A stretch of 32,517 nucleotides of DNA from Nocardia gamkensis NBRC 108242 (GTDB lineage Bacteria > Actinomycetota > Actinomycetes > Mycobacteriales > Mycobacteriaceae): NCBI RefSeq assembly GCF_001612985.1, contig NZ_BDBM01000049.1:1-32517 (forward strand), in the 5' to 3' direction. A program made the position numbers and the translations under genes. Below are positions 22,570 to 29,807 of this stretch, one piece after another. How positions within the stretch are numbered: position 1 is the first letter of the stretch; every line of letters begins with the position of its first letter. The notes under the pieces were generated by a model. The model did not search any database, was not told the DNA's origin, and saw only the letters and a program-made list of their open reading frames with translations.

Positions 22570-22596
22570 CTCGCAAGCTTGGCACAGTCAAAATTG

Positions 22597-22636
22597 GGAA
22601 ACAAACGTTTACGGAAACGTATGTTTCCTCTATCGT
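22597..22636. promoter_or_regulatory. 32-bp palindromic operator overlapping the P450 promoter
   Basis: Positions 22597-22628 form an imperfect palindrome with arms GGAAACAAACGTTT and its near-mirror ending GTATGTTTCC. TTTACG (22608-22613) and TATCGT (22631-22636), separated by 17 bp, make a -35/-10 pair for the P450 gene inside and beside it. A TetR dimer pair bound here would block transcription. The site is seen; binding is inferred. Confidence 0.7.
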
Positions 22637-22670
22637 CGGACTACCGCAGTGTCGCGAAGGGAAGACGGCC

Positions 22671-24137
22671 ATGAGTCTGCTTGTGCCCCAGTCGTTCGAT
22701 GAGGTCTCCGGCGCGATCCGCCGAGCGCGGACCACCTGGGCGTGGCATGCGCAGCGGGCGGCCGCGCGGGCGGTCGCGCGTTACCCGGCACCGGTGCGGC
22801 CGCTGGCCGATCCGCCGCAGGGTAGCGGACTGAAACCGGTGCTCGGCGACTTCGGGCTTCCCGGTATCGGGTACACCGTGCACGCCTTGGCCGATCCGAT
22901 CGGATTCGCGCGTACCCGCTTCGATCGCTTCGGTCCGGTGCAGTGGTTCGGCATGCTCGGCAGGCGGATGGTCACCTTCGGCAGCCCGGAGGGGTACGAG
23001 GCGGTGATGCTGGACCGGAACAAGGTGTTGTCGGCGCAACGCGGTTGGGAGTGGCTGATCGGCCCGTTCTTCCGAGGCGGCTTGCTGCTGCGCGATTTCG
23101 ACGACCACCTCTTCCACCGGCGCGTCATGCAGCAGGCTTTCACGCGGCCGCGGTTGATCGGCTACCTCGACATGACCACGCCGCGGATCACCCGCGGCAT
23201 CGCGCAGTGGGAGCCGGCCGACGACTTCCGCGTCTACCGCGCGATCAAGAAGCTGCTGCTCCAGCAGGCCACCGAGGTCTTCGCGGGCGCGGAACCCAGC
23301 GCGGACGCCGCCCGGCTGGAGCGCGCCTTCGAGGACGCGGTGCGCGGTGGGGCCGCGCTGATCCGGGCGAACGTGCCGGGCGGGGTGTGGGCCCGCGGCG
23401 TGCGCGGGCGCCGGGCGCTGGAGGAGCACTTCCGCCGCGAACTGCCCGCCAAGCGCGCGGGCGACGGCAACGATCTGTTCAGCGTGCTGTGCCGGGCGAG
23501 CACCGCGGAGGGCGAGACCTTCACCGACGACGAGGTGGTCGAGCACATGATCTTCGTGATGATGGCCGCTCACGACACCAGCACCATCGCGGCGTCCATG
23601 CTCGTCTACGAGCTTGGCAGGCATCCGGAATGGCAGGAGCGGCTGCGCGCGGAATCCGTCGCGCTGGGCAAGCTCGCGCCGGACTACGACGATCTCGACC
23701 GCCTGCCCTCGCTCGACCTCGCGTTCAAGGAGGCGCTGCGGGTCTACTCGCCGGTGGCTCAGCAGGTCCGCGAAACCATCGCCGACACCGACATCCTCGG
23801 TTACTACCTGCCGAAGGGGACGTTCATCCTGTGCGGGACATACGGGCTCATGCGCAACGAGGAGTACTGGCACGACGCCGACACATTCGATCCGGAACGT
23901 TTCGCCGACCACCGCCGTGAGGACAGATCGCACCGCTTCGCGTGGGCGCCCTTCGGCGGCGGGGCGCACAAGTGCATCGGCCTCTACTTCGGCGGCATGA
24001 CGGTCAAAGCCGTGGTGCACCAGATGTTGTTGCGGTATCGCTGGAGCGTGCCGGACGGCTACGAGCTACCGCTGGTCGCCGGGACCGGACCGGTGCCCGC
24101 CGACGGCCTGCCCCTCCGGTTGGAGCGGATCGGCTGA
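22671..24137 (+). CDS. Cytochrome P450
   Basis: This 488-residue P450 has all core motifs: the I-helix MMAAHDTST, the K-helix ExxR (E354-R357 in KEALR), a PERF-like DPERFADH, and the heme loop FAWAPFGGGAHKCIG with axial Cys435. It is a monooxygenase that takes electrons from a ferredoxin, and the next gene, overlapping by one base, encodes one. The length is larger than typical bacterial P450s (about 400) and the architecture recalls sterol- or fatty-acid-type P450s, but the substrate cannot be inferred. AAGGGAAG precedes ATG 22671. It is probably repressed by the divergent TetR. Confidence 0.95.
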   Translation: MSLLVPQSFDEVSGAIRRARTTWAWHAQRAAARAVARYPAPVRPLADPPQGSGLKPVLGDFGLPGIGYTVHALADPIGFARTRFDRFGPVQWFGMLGRRMVTFGSPEGYEAVMLDRNKVLSAQRGWEWLIGPFFRGGLLLRDFDDHLFHRRVMQQAFTRPRLIGYLDMTTPRITRGIAQWEPADDFRVYRAIKKLLLQQATEVFAGAEPSADAARLERAFEDAVRGGAALIRANVPGGVWARGVRGRRALEEHFRRELPAKRAGDGNDLFSVLCRASTAEGETFTDDEVVEHMIFVMMAAHDTSTIAASMLVYELGRHPEWQERLRAESVALGKLAPDYDDLDRLPSLDLAFKEALRVYSPVAQQVRETIADTDILGYYLPKGTFILCGTYGLMRNEEYWHDADTFDPERFADHRREDRSHRFAWAPFGGGAHKCIGLYFGGMTVKAVVHQMLLRYRWSVPDGYELPLVAGTGPVPADGLPLRLERIG

Positions 24138-24322
24138 TGAGAATCGTCGCCGACCGCATCGTGTGCGCGGGCCATGGCATGTGCGAAGCGCTGGCTCCGG
24201 AGCTGTTCCGGGTCGGCGAGGACGGAATCGTCGTGCCCGCGGACACGGTCGCGCCGACCGAACGGGAGCTGCTCGAACTCGTCGTGGACAGTTGCCCGGT
24301 CCAAGCGCTGCGCCTGACCTGA
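24137..24322 (+). CDS. [3Fe-4S]-type ferredoxin, P450 redox partner
   Basis: This 61-residue protein starts at ATG 24137, sharing one base with the P450 stop. It has CAGHGMC near the start and a distant CPVQAL near the end. The second cysteine of the classic 4Fe-4S motif is His here, as in the small 3Fe-4S ferredoxins that serve bacterial P450s. The middle is acidic (ELFRVGEDGIV). Its tight coupling to the P450 supports electron transfer to that enzyme; a ferredoxin reductase is not in the window. Confidence 0.92.
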   Translation: MRIVADRIVCAGHGMCEALAPELFRVGEDGIVVPADTVAPTERELLELVVDSCPVQALRLT

Positions 24323-24412
24323 GGTTTCCCGATTCGTTTTGCGACGACGGCGCTGGGTACCGCGAACTGCGACGCGCTAGTCCATTCGACGCGAGAGGAC
24401 CGGTGAGACCAG

Positions 24413-24646
24413 ATGGCCACCTGCGAAACCTGCGGAAACGAGTACGACAAGACGTTCACCATCACCCGCGACGGCGAGTCAGCCACCTTCGACAGCTTCG
24501 AGTGCGCGATCAACGCCATGGCGCCCACGTGCACGCACTGTTCCTGCCGCATCCTCGGCCATGGGGTGGAGGCGCGGGGAGAGTACTTCTGCTGCGCGCA
24601 CTGCGCCCATGAAGCGGGTCACCCGGCCCTGGTCGATCACGTCTGA
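24413..24646 (+). CDS. Small cysteine-rich, probably zinc-binding protein
   Basis: This 77-residue protein has CETCG, FECA, CTHCSC, HG, CCAHC and H residues spread over its length, enough to bind two metal ions. It begins MATCETCGNEYDKTFTIT and includes DSFECAINAMAP. Proteins of this kind are widespread in actinobacteria and are usually annotated as hypothetical or metallothionein-like. Its function is not known to me. ATG 24413 follows the P450-ferredoxin pair after about 90 bp, probably in a separate transcript. Confidence 0.8.
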   Translation: MATCETCGNEYDKTFTITRDGESATFDSFECAINAMAPTCTHCSCRILGHGVEARGEYFCCAHCAHEAGHPALVDHV

Positions 24647-24675
24647 ATCGCGCGACAGCGGCGATGCGGGAGCGA

Positions 24676-25413
24676 TCACCCGCGCGGTGCGTGGCTTCGC
24701 CGTACCTCGAGCCCGGCGGTTTCGGCCGCGTCGGCGAGTACCGCCTCGAGCATGGCCGGAGTGAGTCGTCCGGTGAAGGTGTTCTGCTGGCTGACGTGAT
24801 AGCAGCCGAACAGGTGCAGCGGGTACCGCTCGGCGTCGGTCGCGGCCAGTTCCACGTGCGCGCCGTGGGCGAAGCGCGGGCGCGGGCGCGGCACCACCCA
24901 GCCCGCCCGTGCCAGTACCGGGAGCAAGGCTTGCCAGCCGAACGCGCCCAGTACCACCACCGACCGGACGGTGGGCGTCAGCAACCGCAACTCGGTATCC
25001 AGCCAGTGGGCGCAGCGATCCCGTTCCTCGGGCGTCGGCTTGTTGTCCGGTGGCGCGCAATGCACCGGAGCGGTGATCCGCACGCCGTCCAGTCGCAGGC
25101 CGTCGTCGAGGCTGATCGCGGTCGGCTGGTTGGCCAGGCCGACCGCGTGCAGCGCCGCGTAGAGCACGTCGCCGCTACGGTCGCCGGTGAACATCCGTCC
25201 GGTCCGGTTGCCGCCGTGCGCGGCGGGCGCGAGTCCGACGATCAGCATCCGCGCGTCCGCCGGGCCGAAGCCGGGGACCGGGCGGCCCCAATAGGTCTGG
25301 TCGCGGAAGGCAGCGCGCTTCTGTCTCGCGACGAGCTCTCGCCAGGCCACCAGACGCGGGCAGGCGAAGCAGTCGGCGACCGCCGCGTCGAGTTCGGCGA
25401 TGGTCCGGCACAT
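24676..25413 (-). CDS. Uracil-DNA glycosylase, family 5 (UDGb-like)
   Basis: This 245-residue DNA-repair enzyme has four N-terminal region cysteines that include CFACP (iron-sulfur ligands in this family), the catalytic-site segment MLIVGLAPAAHGGNRTGRMF, the middle block APVHCAPPDNKPTPEE, and a late YHVSQQNTFTGRLTP that replaces the HPSPLN loop. This pattern separates family 5 from family 4. It removes uracil and other deaminated bases from DNA. ATG 25413 lies one base after the stop of a 29-codon gene, so the two are probably translated together. Confidence 0.9.
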   Translation of the reverse strand: MCRTIAELDAAVADCFACPRLVAWRELVARQKRAAFRDQTYWGRPVPGFGPADARMLIVGLAPAAHGGNRTGRMFTGDRSGDVLYAALHAVGLANQPTAISLDDGLRLDGVRITAPVHCAPPDNKPTPEERDRCAHWLDTELRLLTPTVRSVVVLGAFGWQALLPVLARAGWVVPRPRPRFAHGAHVELAATDAERYPLHLFGCYHVSQQNTFTGRLTPAMLEAVLADAAETAGLEVRRSHAPRG

Positions 25414-25414
25414 G

Positions 25415-25504
25415 TCAGTACCGGTTGTTCGGGTCGGCGGCGTGCTCGCGGGCGTGCTCGGGCGCGGCGTGGCGGTGCCGGTCGGAGATCGGCGTCTCGT
25501 TCAT
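25415..25504 (-). CDS. 29-residue small protein upstream of the uracil-DNA glycosylase
   Basis: An ATG at 25504, preceded by GGAG with about six bases spacing, opens 29 codons encoding MNETPISDRHRHAAPEHARE then HAADPNNRY. Every sense codon after ATG ends in G or C, much stronger than expected by chance in a non-coding frame even at this GC. The stop is one base before the glycosylase ATG, which suggests coupling. The product is short, polar and rich in His, Ala and Arg. Function unknown; it might be a leader peptide or a microprotein. Confidence 0.55.
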   Translation of the reverse strand: MNETPISDRHRHAAPEHAREHAADPNNRY

Positions 25505-25767
25505 CAGAACTCCGTTCGGGGGTGCCCGAGGGGCGAACCGGACGATCATGCCCACTATGCATCAGCGCGACCCGCCGGTGCCGTCGGCCGCCGATCGGGT
25601 CCGTCCGGACCGTACCGCTTCGGACATCTGTCCAGTTCAGCGGGGTGATCGCGCGGTCGTGGGGGGCGATGTGTGATCGGTACCACCCGGTCCGGGTTGG
25701 TAGCATGGCGATTCCGACCGACCGGACGCGGTGGTTCACCTCCGGCTTTCTCCGAAAGAGTCTTTCC

Positions 25768-26211
25768 ATGCAGTTTGAAATCGTCGAGCGGGACGAGACG
25801 TGGGTTGCCGGGCTGCCGGTGCGCAGCCCCAAACGTGCGCTCGGGGAACTGCGTGACCGTGATCTGGAGGCCGCCTGGGCCGCGGTGTTGCACCAGGAAC
25901 TCGGCGGCCCGCTGGCCAGCGCCTACACCGATTACACCGGCGAGCTGGGCACTTACAACACACAGATCGTCGGCTATCAGTGCGCGTCGTTCGACGAGGT
26001 CACCCGCGGGCACCTGGTCGCTCGGCTGCCGCGCGGGGCCTACGCCCGGTTCTCCTCGGTCGGCAACTTCCCGCAGGTGATGACCGACCTGTGGACGCAG
26101 ATCGCCTATGCCGAGGAGCACAACCAGATCAAACGGACCTACACCGGCGATTTCGAGTGCTACCCGCACGCCTACAAGATCGATCTGTATCTGGCGGTCG
26201 ACGCGCGATGA
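25768..26211 (+). CDS. GyrI-like/effector-binding domain protein (first of a tandem pair)
   Basis: This 147-residue protein begins MQFEIVERDETWVAGLPVRS, the opening strand of AraC-effector-binding (GyrI-like) domains, and ends with RGAYARFSSVGNFPQ, then DLWTQI and YKIDLYLAV, which are typical of the fold. Such proteins bind small hydrophobic ligands and may act as scavengers, sensors or hydrolases. GAAAGAG precedes the start with ample spacing. An in-frame start further upstream cannot be excluded. The next gene overlaps its stop by four bases and encodes a relative. Confidence 0.82.
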   Translation: MQFEIVERDETWVAGLPVRSPKRALGELRDRDLEAAWAAVLHQELGGPLASAYTDYTGELGTYNTQIVGYQCASFDEVTRGHLVARLPRGAYARFSSVGNFPQVMTDLWTQIAYAEEHNQIKRTYTGDFECYPHAYKIDLYLAVDAR

Positions 26212-26642
26212 GCTATGCGATCGTGGTGCGCGCCGAGGCGATCTACGGCGGGCTGGTGGTGCCGCGGGTGCGCCCGAGCTTCAAGGTCAGCAACAGCGAC
26301 CTGATCGATTTCCTCAAGGACCGGCTGCGCGACCGGGCCGGCGACGACCATCCGATGTACACGGTGTACGTGCCGGATCCGGCCGGGAACTACAACGCGG
26401 TGGTCTGCTTCGAGTACCCGTCCCCGGACGCTGTGCCGGTGGGCGACGTCTTGGTGCGGGTGCCCAAAGGCGTTTATGCCCGTTTCGCGCCGAATGGCGA
26501 CTATCACGATCCCGTCGAGGACGTCTGGGCGCAGGTAGATGACGCGACGGCGTCCGCCGAGATCACCCGGGCTTACCGCGAGGAGATCGAGATCTGGCAC
26601 GGGCCGGAATCGGTCGAGTTGTTCATTTCCATCCTCGTTTAG
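26208..26642 (+). CDS. GyrI-like/effector-binding domain protein (second of a tandem pair)
   Basis: This 144-residue protein starts at ATG 26208 within ATGA of the previous stop. The second half matches its neighbour: VPKGVYARFAPNGDYHDPVE, then VWAQVDD and ESVELFISILV, against PRGAYARF, DLWTQI and KIDLYLAV. The first half (VRAEAIYGGLVVPRVRPSFK) has diverged. The two probably arose by tandem duplication and may form a heterodimer or take different ligands (inference). Confidence 0.8.
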   Translation: MSYAIVVRAEAIYGGLVVPRVRPSFKVSNSDLIDFLKDRLRDRAGDDHPMYTVYVPDPAGNYNAVVCFEYPSPDAVPVGDVLVRVPKGVYARFAPNGDYHDPVEDVWAQVDDATASAEITRAYREEIEIWHGPESVELFISILV

Positions 26643-26889
26643 CTTGCTAAACAGTAACTAGCCCCGAACCGACTGGTCTCCACGTTATTTGCGATTGCGA
26701 TTGCGCCGGGTTTGACCTGCAAAAATATCGCATGTACCGCAGAGTTTTCGGAAGATTAGCCGGACGGCTGGTCAATTCCTGTCCGATGACGGATACTGCC
26801 CTGGGCAACTTCGTCTCGGCTCGGGGCCGTGGGGGGCTGCATCGGGCTGGACTATCGCGCAGGGCAGCGCGGCGATGGAGTGGAACAAC

Positions 26890-27663
26890 ATGACTGTGGA
26901 TCTGATTGCAGTCGTGCCGAGGAACTCCCGTGGACGGGGAGTGCAACGGTATTACGACGCGCAATCCGAGTGTGCGTTCTTTGTCTCCGAACCGAGTGAT
27001 CAGCCGGAACTCTGGCACCGGTATCTGAACGGGGCGCGCGACGTTTACCGGCGATTCGGAGTCGAACAGGCGCTCGAATACGACGCCGTCGCCGACGGTG
27101 CGTCGACGTCGCTGTTCTTCGCCGCGCTCGACGCCGACGGCGACATGGTCGCCGGAACGCGGATGCAAGGGCCGTATACCGATGCTCGGCAGGCGCACGC
27201 GCTGGTCGAATGGGCCGGTCATCCGGGCGCGGAGGACTTGCGGCGGATGATCGCCGACCGGATACCGCACGGCGTGGTCGAGGCCAAGGGGGCATGGGTC
27301 GCCCGCGACGCGGCCCGCCGCGCCGAACTCGGTGCCGCGATCTCGCGCACCGTGCTGCACGGCGCGCGCCTGCTCGGCGCACGGTACGGCTTCGCGACGG
27401 TGGCCTCCTTCACCGTGTCCCGGCACGAGGCGTGCGGTGCGGTCGCGGCCGAGCGCATCCCGGCGGTGCCGTATCCGGACGAGCGCTACCGAACCGTTCC
27501 GCTGTGGTGGGACACGCGAAGCTATGGCGCGTTCGCCGAGGAATCCCAGCGGTCCGCGACCCGAGCCGAGCAGGACGCGCTCGGCTTGCCCACCGCGCGT
27601 CCGCTCGACACGCGGTGCGGGGCAGGCCGGGCGACGGAGGGCCGGCGCGGCCATGGGCGATGA
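26890..27663 (+). CDS. GNAT-fold acyltransferase-like protein (N-acyl amino acid synthase-type)
   Basis: This protein of about 257 residues starts at ATG 26890, nine bases after GGAG. ATG 26875, five codons earlier in frame, is the alternative. The order of motifs suggests an FeeM/autoinducer-synthase-like GNAT fold: YYDAQSECAFFVSE, then LFFAALDADGDMVAGTRMQG as the GNAT central strands, then HGVVEAKGAWVARDAARRAE and ARYGFATVASFTVSRHEACG. It overlaps the start of the moeY-like gene by 11 bp and so is probably cotranscribed with it. The long Ala/Arg-rich tail may be disordered. The family label is tentative. Confidence 0.75.
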   Translation: MTVDLIAVVPRNSRGRGVQRYYDAQSECAFFVSEPSDQPELWHRYLNGARDVYRRFGVEQALEYDAVADGASTSLFFAALDADGDMVAGTRMQGPYTDARQAHALVEWAGHPGAEDLRRMIADRIPHGVVEAKGAWVARDAARRAELGAAISRTVLHGARLLGARYGFATVASFTVSRHEACGAVAAERIPAVPYPDERYRTVPLWWDTRSYGAFAEESQRSATRAEQDALGLPTARPLDTRCGAGRATEGRRGHGR

Positions 27664-29791
27664 CCGGAACCGAGTGGCGGAATACCGGCCGCTGATCCTC
27701 GACCCGGCCGATCCGGCGGATGCGCGGACCCTCGCGGGCCTGCGCGACTACCCGCACGTCGAGTTCCGCGACCTGCGTGAGTCGTTGCGCGCCGAGCGTC
27801 GCAAGATGGTCGCCGCGCCGGATTTCCGGGAAGGGCCCGAAGCGGATCGCTGGATCTACTATCCGTGGCGCGCCGCGGTGGTCGGATTGCCGGGGCCGCG
27901 TACTTTCCGGTCGATTCGGCTGGATCGCAATCGGAACAAATTGACCGGTGCCGAACAGGAGCGTCTGGCCGAAGGCACCATCGGGATAATCGGACAAAGC
28001 GCGGGAAACGCGATCGCGCAACTGCTCGCCCTCGAGGGCGTTTGCGGCGGGCTGCGCTTGGCCGATCTGGACGAAATCGAATTGTCGAATCTCAACCGGG
28101 TGGCGGGAACGCTGTTCGACATCGGCGTCAACAAAGCGGTGGTGACCGCCCGCCGTATCGCCGAGTTGGATCCCTATCTTCCGGTGGAGATCTTCGCTGA
28201 CGGTGTCGACGAGAATTCGGTGGACGAATTCTTGGACGGCCTCGTGATCGTGGTCGAGGAATGCGATTCTCTCGATATGAAACTGGTGATTCGCGAGGCG
28301 GCGGCCAGGCATCGCATTCCGGTGCTGATGGAAACCAGTGACCGCGGTTTGCTGGACGTCGAGCGTTTCGATCTCGAACCGGGGCGTCCGGCGTTTCACG
28401 GATTGCTCGGCGAGGTTCGCGCGCAGGATCTGCGCGGGCTGACCTCGCGCGAGAAGGCGCCGTTCGTGGTGAAGTTGCTCGGCGCCGCCGGCCTGTCGCC
28501 GAGGCTGGGTGCGAGCCTGGTCGAAGTCGGCGAGACGGTGACCAGCTGGCCGCAGCTGGCCGGTGACGTCACCCTCGGCGCCGCGAGCGTGGTCGCCGCG
28601 GTACGGCGCATCGGACTGGGGATGAAGCTGGCTTCCGGTCGCGTCCGGGTCGATGTGGAGCGGCATCTCGACGAGCTGGCCGACCCTCCGCCGAACGACG
28701 AGCCGGTGTGGGCCGAGGCGCCGCCCGAGCCCGTCGCCGGACCCGTCGAAAGCGTCCTGGCCTGCGCCCAACGTGCGCCGTCCGGGGGAAACATGCAGCC
28801 GTGGTCGCTGCGCGCCGAGGCAGGGGAGATCTCCATCGAACTGGCGCCGCAGCACAGCACGGCGATGGACATCGGCTATCGCGGCAGCGCCGTCGCGCTC
28901 GGCGCGGCCGTGTACAACGCGCGGGTCGCCGCCGCCGCGCACGGGATTCTCGGGCCGCACGAGTTCGTCGAGGGCCCGCCGGGGTCCGGTCGTCTCATCG
29001 CCCGCCTGCGACTGGGAGACGGCCGCAGTGCCGAACTGGCCGCCGACTATCCCGCGGTACTGCGCCGCGAGACCAACCGAAGGATCGGCACCGGGGCGGG
29101 GCCTGCCGACGGCGTACTCGACACGCTCACAGCGGTCGCCGAATCGGCCGGGGCGCACGTGCGCGCGGTCATGGATCGACAGGACATCGAAGAAGCTGCA
29201 CGTTTGCTGGGCGATTCCGATCGAATCCGCTATCTCACGCCGCGCTTATACGAGGAAATGCTCGCCGAGGTCCGCTGGGCCTCCGACGACGACCCGGAGA
29301 CCGGAATCGACGCGCGCAGCCTGGAGCTGACCGACGACGAGTGGGCGGCATTCGAGATCACTACCCGAGCCGACGTCATGGCGCAGTTGCGGTCCTGGGC
29401 CGGTGGTTCGGCGCTGGGCAAATACACCGGTGACCGGGTGCGCTCCAGCTCCGCCATTCTGGCGGTGACATTCGACGGGATCCATCCGCGATTGACCGAC
29501 TACGCCGCGGCCGGAGCGGCGGTCGCGCGGGTTTGGGTGCAGGCCGAGCGCCTCGGATTGAGTGTGCAACCGATTTCACCCGTATACCTCTACGCCCGAC
29601 GCCACGGCGAACTTGCTGCGATTTCCCCCGACTTCGCGGATACACTAGCGTCACTTCAGGGCCGTTTCCTGGACCTGCTGGAAGTGCCTGAGCATGAGAC
29701 CATGGCGTTGGTGCTTCGCCTGAGCTACGCCTCCGCCGCCACCGTACGCAGCAGGCGGCGTCCGGTGCTCGGTGTGGACACCAGTAGTTAG
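27653..29791 (+). CDS. moeY: MoeY-like ThiF/E1-nitroreductase fusion protein
   Basis: This 712-residue protein is close in length and layout to Mycobacterium tuberculosis Rv1355c (annotated MoeY). After an N-terminal region of about 105 residues comes a ThiF/MoeB/E1-like Rossmann domain (GIIGQSAGNAIAQLLALEGV, DLDEIELSNLNR, VEECDSLDMK) that would bind and adenylate a carboxylate. From about 365 a nitroreductase-like domain follows (CAQRAPSGGNMQPW, LRRETNRR, late LGLSVQPISP). The annotation as molybdopterin biosynthesis is by similarity only; fusion to a flavin-fold domain suggests another reaction. ATG 27653 overlaps the preceding acyltransferase gene. The next gene is the c-di-GMP enzyme, as in mycobacteria. 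Confidence 0.85.
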   Translation: MGDDRNRVAEYRPLILDPADPADARTLAGLRDYPHVEFRDLRESLRAERRKMVAAPDFREGPEADRWIYYPWRAAVVGLPGPRTFRSIRLDRNRNKLTGAEQERLAEGTIGIIGQSAGNAIAQLLALEGVCGGLRLADLDEIELSNLNRVAGTLFDIGVNKAVVTARRIAELDPYLPVEIFADGVDENSVDEFLDGLVIVVEECDSLDMKLVIREAAARHRIPVLMETSDRGLLDVERFDLEPGRPAFHGLLGEVRAQDLRGLTSREKAPFVVKLLGAAGLSPRLGASLVEVGETVTSWPQLAGDVTLGAASVVAAVRRIGLGMKLASGRVRVDVERHLDELADPPPNDEPVWAEAPPEPVAGPVESVLACAQRAPSGGNMQPWSLRAEAGEISIELAPQHSTAMDIGYRGSAVALGAAVYNARVAAAAHGILGPHEFVEGPPGSGRLIARLRLGDGRSAELAADYPAVLRRETNRRIGTGAGPADGVLDTLTAVAESAGAHVRAVMDRQDIEEAARLLGDSDRIRYLTPRLYEEMLAEVRWASDDDPETGIDARSLELTDDEWAAFEITTRADVMAQLRSWAGGSALGKYTGDRVRSSSAILAVTFDGIHPRLTDYAAAGAAVARVWVQAERLGLSVQPISPVYLYARRHGELAAISPDFADTLASLQGRFLDLLEVPEHETMALVLRLSYASAATVRSRRRPVLGVDTSS

Positions 29792-29807
29792 CGCGATCGG
29801 AGACAAT

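Noticed and set aside
22641..24020. Long minus-strand frame opposite the P450 gene
   Set aside because: It mirrors a gene with every P450 motif; the product is low-complexity His/Arg/Ala.
27410..29158. Minus-strand frame of 582 codons opposite the moeY-like gene
   Set aside because: It is antisense to a gene with family length and motifs. No domain is recognisable.
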